Shown here: one piece after another, positions 26,735-36,129 of the stretch
Position numbering within the stretch: position 1 is the stretch's first letter
Layout of the letters: every line of letters starts with the position of its first letter
Program-made: the position numbers and the translations under genes
Assembly (NCBI GenBank): GCA_949127675.1
Contig: CASBPY010000248.1
Span: 1 to 42,429 of the forward strand
From: Synechococcales cyanobacterium PMM_0072
GTDB taxonomy: Bacteria; Cyanobacteriota; Cyanobacteriia; Cyanobacteriales; Chamaesiphonaceae
Direction: 5' to 3'
Length of the DNA: 42,429 nucleotides
The notes under the pieces: model-generated
Databases searched by the model: none
What the model saw: the letters and a program-made list of their open reading frames with translations, nothing else
Told to the model about the DNA's origin: nothing

Positions 26735-28015
26735 TTAGAGCGATTTAGAAGCCATTGGCTCAGACGCTCGTGCGGATTGGAGGCTGAGGAATTGCCAGAG
26801 GAGATTGCCTTCCCAACCAGGAAATTGCATCAAACCCCACCGGAGGGAATTGGGTGCGGTGGCAAATAAGCGCACCATCGCTGCCAGCAATTCTGGTGTC
26901 GATAACCCGTCGGCCAAAAATCCTGCCCATTGACTTTGGGGCAGACTGAAGAAGGTATCGAAATGCTGTTTTAACAGCACCTCGTCGAAGCGCATCAACT
27001 TCTCCAAGCCAAACCGATAGAGATAGTACTTCCGCAAGCGATCGGGATTCCATAGCTCCTGCCAAGCTACACGAGCGATCGCCGCTGTTTCGGCTTGGGG
27101 ATCTTTAAGGGCGGTGGCGATCACCTCAGCCAAGCCAGGAGCGCGGCGCAGCAACGCTCCTACCAGATAACCAGATGCTGGGTGGACCATGCTCGCCGCG
27201 CCGCCAAAAGCGACGATCGGTTGATGGAGATCCGGCAGAGGTAACGTCATCGGAAAGATCACCCGTTCGACTTCATGGACGGCAGTAACGCTAATTCCGC
27301 GCGCGGCAAGCCGATTGTGCAAACGTCGCTCTAGAAACTCGAAACTCAGTGGAGGTGACATCGCCAGCGATGTCTCTTCGACAAAATAGACATCCTCGCC
27401 AAAATCTCCCGCATATAAAAATGTCGGCGGCTCGTTAGCACGTTCGGTTTCCGAGAGATGCTCGCTGCGAAAATCCATGAAGACGAATTGTTGCGGATCG
27501 ACTGGCGGTGCCGAAAAATGACCGACGATGCCATAAGCAGTTTGATACGCTATCGCCCCCTGAGCCTGCCGCTTGACAAACATCGGCTCGTGTCCACTCG
27601 CATCGATTACCACTCTGGCACTAATCATTTCGCCCTCAGTCGTCGTGACGATCGATCTGTGGGATTCATGCTCGATACTCTTTGCTTTGCCCTGTTGCCA
27701 GACAACTCCGCCTGCCTCGCACTTGGCTAAAAGATAGTTTTGCAGTTTGACCTTATCGAATAAACCATAGCCGCGATGATGATCGACTCGATCGCGTCCG
27801 AAATAAGATCCGCAATTTTCCCAACAATGACCTAATAATTCTTTCAGCCCCAGTGCTTCGAGTTCGTCTTGCCAGATTCCATAAGTATTTGGCCACACTT
27901 GCCGCAGTTGACGGGCAGTCATTCCGCCCACTCGCAAACCCCGTTCGCTCAAAGCAGCGGCAATAATCGTTCCCGCAGGGCCGGAACCAATTACGAAGGC
28001 ATCAAAATCAAACAT
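26735..28015 (-). CDS. crtL: Lycopene cyclase (CrtL-type)
   Basis: FDAFVIGSGPAGTIIAAALSERGLRVGG...WPNTYGIWQDELEALGL, FMDFRSEHL, FGGAASMVHPASGYLVGALLRRAP. Confidence 0.9.
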   Translation of the reverse strand: MFDFDAFVIGSGPAGTIIAAALSERGLRVGGMTARQLRQVWPNTYGIWQDELEALGLKELLGHCWENCGSYFGRDRVDHHRGYGLFDKVKLQNYLLAKCEAGGVVWQQGKAKSIEHESHRSIVTTTEGEMISARVVIDASGHEPMFVKRQAQGAIAYQTAYGIVGHFSAPPVDPQQFVFMDFRSEHLSETERANEPPTFLYAGDFGEDVYFVEETSLAMSPPLSFEFLERRLHNRLAARGISVTAVHEVERVIFPMTLPLPDLHQPIVAFGGAASMVHPASGYLVGALLRRAPGLAEVIATALKDPQAETAAIARVAWQELWNPDRLRKYYLYRFGLEKLMRFDEVLLKQHFDTFFSLPQSQWAGFLADGLSTPELLAAMVRLFATAPNSLRWGLMQFPGWEGNLLWQFLSLQSARASEPMASKSL

Positions 28016-28358
28016 AGTCGGGTCTATTGATCTCCAAATCCGAATCTGAAGTTACGATCAGGTTAATTCTAAATTTTCTGTAGGTATATACAGAGTCTCG
28101 ATCCGATCTTACCATGAAATCGATATCGAAAAAATGGTGAGAATAGCTAATCTGCTATGTTTAGGTACCCTCCATCTCGGATAATACTTCCGGTGGCTTT
28201 TATGGCTATCGTTGGGATCTCAGAATTAAACGGTACGACTCTCTGGCTGGTTCATCGTCGGATTTAGAATTTACCCTCAGTTTGTCATCTCCCTTTGTCT
28301 AGATTTATCCCCTTTGATAGATGTAGATCTCTAACAGCCGACTGTAAAATCATCACAA

Positions 28359-29384
28359 ATGATATTACAACATTTTATGAATTCACAAATATCGATCCTG
28401 TTTGACAAAATGCAGGCAATGCTAGACGGATTGATTACTCTATTACCAAATTTAGTATTATCCTTAATCACCTTTGCAATCTTTTTCTATGCTGCTAGAA
28501 CGATTAAGCAAGTAGTTAGAACTCTGACTCGCAATCGTCGCGAAGCCCGCAGTTTAGGAATGGTATTGGGCAGACTAGCACAAGGGACAATAATTCTGAT
28601 TGGCTTGTTTGTGGCTTTAACGATTGTCATTCCCTCCTTAAAAGCTAGCGATCTCGTTCAGCTATTGGGAATAAGTAGTGTGGCAATTGGTTTTGCATTT
28701 AGGGATATTTTACAAAACTTTTTATCAGGCATTTTAATTTTATTAACCGAACCTTTTCAAATCGACGATCAAATAGTGTTCAAGAATTTTGAAGGAACCG
28801 TTGAAAATATTCAAACGCGCGCGACAACAATTCGCACTTATGACGGTCGGCGGATCGTCATTCCCAATTCCGAACTATTTACCAATTCCGTCACGGTGAA
28901 TACCGCTTTCGAGCATCGCCGTCTTCAGTACGATATCGGCATCGGCTATGGCGATGACATCGACACCGCCAGAGAGCTAATTTTAGCAGCGGTACGGGAG
29001 ACAACGGGAGTATTGACCTCACCTGCTCCCGATGCGATCGTCGTCGAACTCGCAGGTAGCAGCGTGAATATCCGCGCCCGCTGGTGGGTAGAGCCGCCCC
29101 GTCAGGCAGATGTATTGGACTTGCAAGATCAGGTATTGAGCAATATTAAGACCAAGCTATTCGCGAATGGGATCGATCTACCCTACCCGACGCAGCAAAT
29201 TCTCTTTCACGACCAAACTGAAGCCACTGATGGCGATCGGACCCAACAACGAGAAGGTTGGCCCGCTGGCAATGGCAAAGTACCACAATCGCGCAGCATT
29301 AGTAGTTCGCTCCAGCAGTTGGCAGAAAATAGATCTCAGCGGAATGGTGCCAAATCGAGTAGTCCCAACGTGACAAAGGGATAA
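28359..29384 (+). CDS. Mechanosensitive ion channel MscS-family protein
   Basis: LLGISSVAIGFAFRDILQNFLSGILILLTEPFQIDDQIVF...GTVENIQTRATTIRTYDGRRIVIPNSELFTNSVTV. Confidence 0.94.
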   Translation: MILQHFMNSQISILFDKMQAMLDGLITLLPNLVLSLITFAIFFYAARTIKQVVRTLTRNRREARSLGMVLGRLAQGTIILIGLFVALTIVIPSLKASDLVQLLGISSVAIGFAFRDILQNFLSGILILLTEPFQIDDQIVFKNFEGTVENIQTRATTIRTYDGRRIVIPNSELFTNSVTVNTAFEHRRLQYDIGIGYGDDIDTARELILAAVRETTGVLTSPAPDAIVVELAGSSVNIRARWWVEPPRQADVLDLQDQVLSNIKTKLFANGIDLPYPTQQILFHDQTEATDGDRTQQREGWPAGNGKVPQSRSISSSLQQLAENRSQRNGAKSSSPNVTKG

Positions 29385-30748
29385 TGCAAACCAAGTTCAC
29401 CAAGCTACTCGACACGCTCCACTCTAGTTTCTGGTTCGTTCCGACACTGATGGTTGCCGCAGCGATTTTACTATCATTTGTGACGATCCAGATCGACCAA
29501 AATTCCAGAACAGATCTAATTAGCAATACTGGCTGGGCTTACGCCTTGGGACCGAGTGGTTCGCGGGCAATCCTGTCGGCGATCGCAGGTTCGATGATCA
29601 GTGTAGCGACTACGGCATTTTCGATTACGATCGTTGCCCTCCAACTAGCATCTTCACAATTTGGCCCGCGCCTATTGCGGAACTTCATGCAGGATACTGG
29701 CAACCAAGTCGTTTTGGGAACATTTATCTCGACCTTTGTGTACAGTTTGATGGTACTTCGCACGATTAATGGAGTCAACGAAAATGAATTCGTACCGCAT
29801 CTAGCGGTAACAGTGGGACTTGGCTTGGCACTGGCGAGTGTCGGCGTGTTGATTTACTTTATCCACCATTCGGCGGCATCGATCCAAGTCGATAATGTGA
29901 TTGGCAAAGTAGCAGAAGAACTCGAAGCGGCGATCGATAAGCTGTTTCCGACCCAAATCGGACGCGGTGCGTCCAAGCACCGCCAAGAACCCTTAAGTGC
30001 GGACATTCCTGCTGATTTCGATCTCGAGTCCAGTCCAATTCCCGCCGCTAGTAGCTGCTACGTTCAAGCGATCGATACCGATGTCTTGATGCAGATTGCC
30101 AAGGACGAAGATCTGCTGATTGCGATCCAACATCGTCCTGGCGACTTTGTAGTCAAAGGCAGTCCGCTGGTATTAGCTTATCCCGCAGCAGCCCGAAAAA
30201 AGCTCGTCAAACAGATTAATGATGCCTTTATTTTGGGCGTGCAGCGCACCGTCCAGCAGGATGTCAAATTTCCGATCGAACAACTCGTAGAGATCGCCGC
30301 CCGCGCCCTCTCCCCAGGGATTAATGACCCGTTTACTGCTGTCACTTGTATCGATCGACTTAGTGCGGCTCTATGCCATCTCGCCCAAAAAGAAATTCCT
30401 TCTAGCTATCGCTATGATGACCAAGACAAATTGCGCGTGATTACCCGCTCTGTGACTTTTGAAGCAGCCTTAGATAAGGCTTTTAATCAAATTCGCCAAT
30501 ACGGACATAGCAGCGTCGCGGTCACGATCCGATTGCTAGATGCGATCGGTACGATCGCCCCATTTACCCATACTAAAGCCGACCTCACCGCTCTATTACG
30601 CCATGCCAATACGATCGAGCGTGGTAGTCAAGACGGGATTGTGGAAGCCTTGGATCGGCAGGATGTTCGAGTCAGCTATCTAGGAGCAGTCAAAGCAATC
30701 AACAACCACAGAAGCAAATATGTTAGCGATTATAAGACTGACCATTAA
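29384..30748 (+). CDS. DUF2254 domain-containing membrane protein
   Basis: SFWFVPTLMVAAAILLSFVTIQID...TAFSITIVALQLASSQFGPRLLRNFMQD...ALSPGINDPFTAVTCIDRL; TAATG overlap with mscS-like gene. Confidence 0.88.
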   Translation: MQTKFTKLLDTLHSSFWFVPTLMVAAAILLSFVTIQIDQNSRTDLISNTGWAYALGPSGSRAILSAIAGSMISVATTAFSITIVALQLASSQFGPRLLRNFMQDTGNQVVLGTFISTFVYSLMVLRTINGVNENEFVPHLAVTVGLGLALASVGVLIYFIHHSAASIQVDNVIGKVAEELEAAIDKLFPTQIGRGASKHRQEPLSADIPADFDLESSPIPAASSCYVQAIDTDVLMQIAKDEDLLIAIQHRPGDFVVKGSPLVLAYPAAARKKLVKQINDAFILGVQRTVQQDVKFPIEQLVEIAARALSPGINDPFTAVTCIDRLSAALCHLAQKEIPSSYRYDDQDKLRVITRSVTFEAALDKAFNQIRQYGHSSVAVTIRLLDAIGTIAPFTHTKADLTALLRHANTIERGSQDGIVEALDRQDVRVSYLGAVKAINNHRSKYVSDYKTDH

Positions 30749-30785
30749 ATCGAATGGCTTGCCGTCTGCGATAGCAATCGTTGAT

Positions 30786-32192
30786 TCACTTGTTTTGCTG
30801 ATCTAATAATTTGACCGCTAGATCTTGCCATTCTTGCCGCAGTTTGTTGTCTTTTTCTGCCGTTGTCAAAGATCGACCTTTTAGTTCAGGATGTTTGGCA
30901 TAAAAGGCTCGATCGACTTGACGATAGAATTTCTTGGCAGGGATATTGAGTGCTTTTAATCTGCGATCGAGATCTTGTTGCCGTTGTTTAATTGGTGGCT
31001 GAGATTTAAAGGGATTGGGAATAGAATTGATCATACCTGTGGTGGTACTGTTAATTTTATCGTTAACCACTTTGATCGGATCGATCCATTTTACCCACTT
31101 AATTCCACTACTAATTACCAAGCAGATAATGAAAATGCCTGACATTGCTTTGCCAACTTGCAGAGCAGGTTTTTTCCACTCATGGGGATCTCTGGCTGGT
31201 AGCTGTGGTGCTACTGTTGGTATCTCTTTTTTGCCAGGACTAACGGCGATCGTTTTGAGCTGAGAGATATGACTAGCATAGGTGATCGGAGTCGCATTTG
31301 TGGTGGTGATCGGCAGATGACTCCCGATCGATTCCAGATTTCGAGCAGGGAGATCTGCCAATACTTCGGCGACAGATTGATAGCGATGTTGGGGATTGTA
31401 CTGGAGTAATCGATCGATTACTGCTCCAAATTCGGGGCTAAGATTTAGATGTTTTCGCCATTCCCAAGTTGTCTCAACTGGATTGTAAATAGTACTAGCA
31501 TCTTTACCAGTTAACAATGTTAATGCCGTCGCACCCAGAGAGTAAAGATCGCTGGCTGGTGATACTTTACCGCGAATCATTTGTTCATCGGGTGCATAAC
31601 CTTGCTTACCAATGCGGGTGGAAATTTTGGCAGTACTATATTGGGCCACGATGGTGGTGGCGATTTCTTTGACTCCACCAAAATCAATGAGAACGGGTAA
31701 TTTATCTCGATCGCGATAGATAATATTATCCGGTGAAATATCACGATGAATTACGCCTAGTTGATGAATATATCCGAGAACTGGTAATAAGTCATGAAAT
31801 AGTTCCACGACTTCACCTTCGCTAAAAACTTGCTGCTGCTTTAGCCGTTGATTTAGCCGTTGAAGATAGGTTTCGCCCTCGATATAATCTTGGATTAATA
31901 ATAGCGATTCAGTTCCAGCCCCATTGACCCGCAATAGTTCGCGAAAGGCTGGAATCTGGGGATGTTGGAGTTTGTACAAAACTCCCGCTTCTCGTTCAAA
32001 TAGTTCTTTTGCCTTGGCTAATTCGGCTTGTCCCCGTACTTGGGGTGCAAACTCTTTGAGTACACATTTTTCCCCAAATTTATTCCGATCGATCGCTAAA
32101 TAACTCCGCCCAAATCCACCCCGTCCCAATTCGCGGACGATTTCATAACGATTACCTAATACGTTACCTGGTGTGAGTAAGAATGACTCCAT
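30786..32192 (-). CDS. Serine/threonine protein kinase
   Basis: LGRGGFGRSYLAID, VIHRDISPDNIIYR, LIDFGGVKEI; ATG 32192 preferred over track start 32234, which lies in a heptad repeat. Confidence 0.9.
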   Translation of the reverse strand: MESFLLTPGNVLGNRYEIVRELGRGGFGRSYLAIDRNKFGEKCVLKEFAPQVRGQAELAKAKELFEREAGVLYKLQHPQIPAFRELLRVNGAGTESLLLIQDYIEGETYLQRLNQRLKQQQVFSEGEVVELFHDLLPVLGYIHQLGVIHRDISPDNIIYRDRDKLPVLIDFGGVKEIATTIVAQYSTAKISTRIGKQGYAPDEQMIRGKVSPASDLYSLGATALTLLTGKDASTIYNPVETTWEWRKHLNLSPEFGAVIDRLLQYNPQHRYQSVAEVLADLPARNLESIGSHLPITTTNATPITYASHISQLKTIAVSPGKKEIPTVAPQLPARDPHEWKKPALQVGKAMSGIFIICLVISSGIKWVKWIDPIKVVNDKINSTTTGMINSIPNPFKSQPPIKQRQQDLDRRLKALNIPAKKFYRQVDRAFYAKHPELKGRSLTTAEKDNKLRQEWQDLAVKLLDQQNK

Positions 32193-32198
32193 AGAAAG

Positions 32199-32213
32199 AG
32201 TTGGGAGTTGGGA
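32199..32213. repeat. CCCAACT heptad short tandem repeat (about 2 copies)
   Basis: agttgggagttggga immediately upstream of kinase ATG. Confidence 0.7.
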
Positions 32214-32286
32214 GAGTATGTGTAGGGTGGGCACTGCCCACCATCTAGATCTCAGCTAATATTCAACAAAAATCGACAGTTGGGTG

Positions 32287-32318
32287 TGTTGGGTTTCATT
32301 CTTCAACCCAACCTACAG
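32287..32318. repeat. Intergenic inverted repeat/possible terminator
   Basis: gttgggtt...aacccaac perfect 8-bp arms around tcattcttc; common cyanobacterial intergenic repeat type. Confidence 0.55.
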
Positions 32319-32346
32319 ATCTAAAAATCTCACTATTCACTATCCA

Positions 32347-33744
32347 CTAATTTAAAAAGTGTTTCTCAACGATCGATACCAGATATTCTGTCCAATGCTT
32401 AGTCACTTCCATTGTCTCAGCTTCAACCATCACTCGAATCAAGGGTTCCGTACCAGAAGCGCGGACTAATACCCGCCCAGTATCGCCCATCGCTGCTTCA
32501 GCTTGAATAATCCCATCCTGCAATGGTTGGCATTGATCCCAGTTTAACCGAGCTTCCCGATCGTCAACGCGAATATTGTGCAGAATTTGGGGATAGGTTT
32601 GAAAACTACCATCGACCAGATCCGCCAGAGATTTACCTGACTGCTGGACGATCGCCGCTACATGCAATGCTGTCAGGATACCATCCCCACTGACGCTATG
32701 CTGGGGGGAGAGAATATGTCCCGACTGTTCACCGCCTAACATCGCACCACTGCTAGCCATCTCTGCTTGAACATATTGGTCGCCTACTGCTGTTCGGACA
32801 ACTTTACCGCCCAATGCTTGCCAAGCCCGTTCAAAGCCGAGATTTGCCATGACTGTCGTAATAATTTCATCCTTTGGCAATAGTCCCTGTTTACTAAGAT
32901 ATTGACCCCAGAAGTAGAGAATATAATCACCGTCTACTTTACGCCCGCGATTGTCTACTGCCAAAACTCGATCGGCATCCCCGTCAAAGGCAAAGCCCAG
33001 ATCCGCTTGATGCGTAACCACTGCTTCTTGTAGTAATCCCATATGGGTAGAACCGCAATTGACATTGATTCGATCGCCATCAGCTTCTTCATGCAGGCAC
33101 GTCACTTCAGCCCCTAAATTTTTAAAAACCGCTGGAGCTACTTGTACCGATGCACCTGCGGCTAAATCGAGGACGATCTTCATCCCTGCCAAGCTAGTAC
33201 CTGGAGTGAGAGATTCCTGCATCGCTTCCACATATTGAGTGATTAATTCCGGCGTGAAGTAGAGATGACCCCATTTTTCTGGTTCGACGATCGATCCAGA
33301 CTGCCCCCGAATTCCCGCTTCGATCGCTACCTGCAAGTCCTTAGACAACTTTGTACCATTTGCACCAAAAAACTTAATTCCATTATCCTCAGGCGGATTG
33401 TGGCTGGCAGAAATCATCACACCACCGATCGCATCGCTAGTCGCAGTCAGATGGGCAACCCCAGGCGTAGGACACAAGCCCAAATTCCACACTTCAATTC
33501 CGGCTGAAGTAATCCCCGCCGCCAAAGCACTAGCAAGCATATCACTAGAATTGCGTGAATCTTGCCCGATAATAATCGGCCCGACATCCGCAGCAGCCTC
33601 TCGCAAGACCATTCCCGCCCAGTAGCCCACTTGGAGAGCTAGATTAGCGGTGAGGATATCTCCCACCCGCCCCCGAATGCCATCGGTACCAAATAGGGCT
33701 GAATTGGGCAGATTGAGACTGTTGATAGGTGAGGATGTAGTCAT
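32347..33744 (-). CDS. glmM: Phosphoglucosamine mutase
   Basis: [57 protein letters not shown]. Confidence 0.96.
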   Translation of the reverse strand: MTTSSPINSLNLPNSALFGTDGIRGRVGDILTANLALQVGYWAGMVLREAAADVGPIIIGQDSRNSSDMLASALAAGITSAGIEVWNLGLCPTPGVAHLTATSDAIGGVMISASHNPPEDNGIKFFGANGTKLSKDLQVAIEAGIRGQSGSIVEPEKWGHLYFTPELITQYVEAMQESLTPGTSLAGMKIVLDLAAGASVQVAPAVFKNLGAEVTCLHEEADGDRINVNCGSTHMGLLQEAVVTHQADLGFAFDGDADRVLAVDNRGRKVDGDYILYFWGQYLSKQGLLPKDEIITTVMANLGFERAWQALGGKVVRTAVGDQYVQAEMASSGAMLGGEQSGHILSPQHSVSGDGILTALHVAAIVQQSGKSLADLVDGSFQTYPQILHNIRVDDREARLNWDQCQPLQDGIIQAEAAMGDTGRVLVRASGTEPLIRVMVEAETMEVTKHWTEYLVSIVEKHFLN

Positions 33745-33967
33745 AAATACGGTGGAGGGAAATTTAGGAGTCGCTTGGTCATCATATTACTGACCGTGGC
33801 AATACTCAAGATCGATCGGTGTCTTTTGGACTGATTGCTCAGTCGTAATGCTGTTCAGATCTTACTGTTTGCACAAGTTAAGATCATTCTTCAGGAATAA
33901 TCGATCGATCCGTGGTAGCTATATTTAAGGTGAATGGAATTCCATCCCCTCGAAAGAATTTATTTTT

Positions 33968-34732
33968 GTGTGTGAGGCACAAGCAATGGAAAGCACTAGA
34001 ACTGGCTCTCGGTTTCCTGAATTATTTGCTGGATTGGCTTTACTATCGGCAGCTCTAATTGCTAGCTCATTTTTATGGGCGGGGGCAATTCGGAATATCA
34101 AACGAGTAGACGATGGATTATTAATTACTGGCTCGGCGAAACGACCAATCAAGTCAGACTATATTGTGTGGAAGGTCGCTATTACTAGCCAACAGCCAAC
34201 TGTTCAGGCAGCATACAAAGAACTCAATAGTAGAACGGAGCGAGTTCAGCAGTATCTGAAAGAGGCAAAAGTTGCCGACTCAGAAATTTCGCTGAGTTCA
34301 CTAGAAACAGTAGCAATTCCTGAACTAGTTAAAGAACGAGAAACAGGTAAAATACTTGGTTACAAACTCAGCCAGCGGTTAGAGATTCGATCGAATCAAG
34401 TTGAGCGTTATGCCAAATTATCACGGCAAATTAACGAACTGATCAATGAAGGCATCCCCCTCACTTCCGAGCCACCAGAATATCTCTACAACGAACTCAG
34501 CAAACTGCGGATTGAGATGATCGCCGAAGCCACCAAAGATGCCAAAGCTAGAGCCGAATCGATCGCTAAAAGTACTGGAAATAGGGTTGGTGGGGTGCGG
34601 AGTGCGGATACTGGGGTATTCCAAATCACCGAGCGCAATTCAACTGCGGTGAGTAATGGTGGTAGCTATGATACCAGTTCGATCGACAAGGATATCACCG
34701 CAGTAGTTTCAGTTAAATTTGGGATTGAGTAG
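33968..34732 (+). CDS. SIMPL (DUF541) domain-containing protein
   Basis: LLITGSAKRPIKSDYIVWKVAITSQQPTVQAAYKEL...DAKARAESIAKSTGNRVGGVRSADTGVFQI. Confidence 0.88.
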   Translation: MCEAQAMESTRTGSRFPELFAGLALLSAALIASSFLWAGAIRNIKRVDDGLLITGSAKRPIKSDYIVWKVAITSQQPTVQAAYKELNSRTERVQQYLKEAKVADSEISLSSLETVAIPELVKERETGKILGYKLSQRLEIRSNQVERYAKLSRQINELINEGIPLTSEPPEYLYNELSKLRIEMIAEATKDAKARAESIAKSTGNRVGGVRSADTGVFQITERNSTAVSNGGSYDTSSIDKDITAVVSVKFGIE

Positions 34733-34756
34733 AATTAGCCCTACCTAATTTTACTG

Positions 34757-34794
34757 CGATAGCCAGTTCCAGAAACAATCTCAACTGGCTATCG
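34757..34794 (+). terminator. Strong hairpin downstream of SIMPL gene
   Basis: Perfect 12-bp arms cgatagccagtt/aactggctatcg; no clear U-tract directly after. Confidence 0.5.
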
Positions 34795-34809
34795 TCTGAA
34801 ATAAAGACT

Positions 34810-34836
34810 AGACAGATTAAAATTACTCATCTGTCT
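34810..34836 (+). promoter_or_regulatory. Second tandem hairpin in leader of next gene
   Basis: Perfect 8-bp arms agacagat/atctgtct with 11-nt loop, 53 nt before ATG at 34889. Confidence 0.4.
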
Positions 34837-34888
34837 GGATCTCAATCTTTTTATCAAATTATCAAACTGAAGCTCAGGAGCACTAACG

Positions 34889-35266
34889 ATGCAACTTAAA
34901 TCAATCTGTGGCTCGATCTTCGCCGTCCTCGTGGCAATCCAAGTCACCCCCGCTTCCGCTCAATTAGTACCGGAACCTTGGGTTACAGTAGGTTCCAAAG
35001 ATAGTGATGTCACCTATGGGGCTGGTGTGAGATTTTTCGATCTTGGAGCTGAAATCGGTACTGGGCCAAAAGGTGTCACAGGTGTTGACGCACTCAAGTT
35101 TTTTAGCTTCCCCTTTGTGGCTCCCTACGCTGGTTTAGGACTTTATGGCGACAAAGGTGTTGCTTACTCTGGTGGCGTTCACTTTACCCCACCTGGCAAT
35201 ATGTTTTATGGCGTTGGCTATCACTCCATTCGCGGGATCAATGGTCAATTAGGGATCAAATTTTAG
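34889..35266 (+). CDS. Small secreted/outer-membrane-like hypothetical protein
   Basis: Signal peptide MQLKSICGSIFAVLVAIQVTPASAQ then Gly/aromatic beta-rich sequence ending in ...GQLGIKF. Confidence 0.65.
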   Translation: MQLKSICGSIFAVLVAIQVTPASAQLVPEPWVTVGSKDSDVTYGAGVRFFDLGAEIGTGPKGVTGVDALKFFSFPFVAPYAGLGLYGDKGVAYSGGVHFTPPGNMFYGVGYHSIRGINGQLGIKF

Positions 35267-35301
35267 ATCCTAGTTAGAATTAGAGTGTTAATTGGGTCTA
35301 A

Positions 35302-35330
35302 TCCCAACTCCCAACTCCCAACTCCCAACT
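35302..35330. repeat. TCCCAAC heptad tandem repeat (4 copies)
   Basis: tcccaactcccaactcccaactcccaact ending one base before the methyltransferase ATG. Confidence 0.85.
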
Positions 35331-35331
35331 C

Positions 35332-35979
35332 ATGACCCTCACTTCCCAACAACGCCGCAAATTAGACAGTGGTAACGATCGAGAGTTTTATGGAGTCCCT
35401 CGATTTGTTACCCATGTGGATAGCGGCTTTATCGATCGATTAACCAATTTATATCACGATAGACTTACGCCGAATACGCGGATCTTTGACATGATGAGTA
35501 GTTGGGTATCCCATCTGCCTGATGATATCCAGTTCGAGCATGTTCACGGGCATGGTTTGAATGCCGAAGAACTCGCTAAAAATCCGCGACTAGATGAATA
35601 CTTTGTCCAGAATCTCAATCAAGATCAGCAGTTACCCCTTGCTGATGCCAGCATTGATGCCGTCTTAAATACTGTCTCTGTCCAATATCTTCAATATCCC
35701 GAAGCAATTTTTGCAGAAATTCACCGGATTCTCAAACCAAATGGAATTGCAATTTTTAGTTTCTCCAATCGAATGTTTTATCACAAAGCGATCGAGATTT
35801 GGCGCGATGGCAGTGAGACCTGTCGAGTAGAATTAGTCAAAGGTTATTTCCAATCTGTCCCAGGGTTTAGTCAGCCTGAATCGATCGTTCATGTCAGTCA
35901 AGTACCTGATTTCCTACGGATGATTGGTGTCCCTGGTGGCGATCCTTTTTATGCCGTAATTGCCCAGAAAATTGGTTAG
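35332..35979 (+). CDS. Class I SAM-dependent methyltransferase-domain protein
   Basis: FDMMSSWVSHLPDDIQFEHVHGHGLNAEELAKNPRLDEYFVQNLNQDQQLPLADASIDAVLNTVSVQYLQYPEAIFAEIHRILKPNGIAIFSFSNRMF. Confidence 0.85.
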   Translation: MTLTSQQRRKLDSGNDREFYGVPRFVTHVDSGFIDRLTNLYHDRLTPNTRIFDMMSSWVSHLPDDIQFEHVHGHGLNAEELAKNPRLDEYFVQNLNQDQQLPLADASIDAVLNTVSVQYLQYPEAIFAEIHRILKPNGIAIFSFSNRMFYHKAIEIWRDGSETCRVELVKGYFQSVPGFSQPESIVHVSQVPDFLRMIGVPGGDPFYAVIAQKIG

Positions 35980-36129
35980 CACATTTAATTTTATGGCAGT
36001 AAAGCTAACTTTATAGAAGTATCCCTATCTTTTTCTAGCGACCAAATCTCAATCTCATTTTAGCTGATATTGCTTATTTCTATAATCAATATCAGTAAAA
36101 GGTTTAAAGTATGACTCCATACCAAAAAG

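Noticed and set aside
32226-32243. gtgggcactgcccac palindrome as a regulatory operator
   Set aside because: Looks like part of common cyanobacterial intergenic repeat DNA (gtagggtgggcactgcccacc); no specific regulator can be supported.
35302-35330. Possible CRISPR-like array
   Set aside because: Contiguous 7-nt tandem repeat with no spacers; no cas genes in the window.
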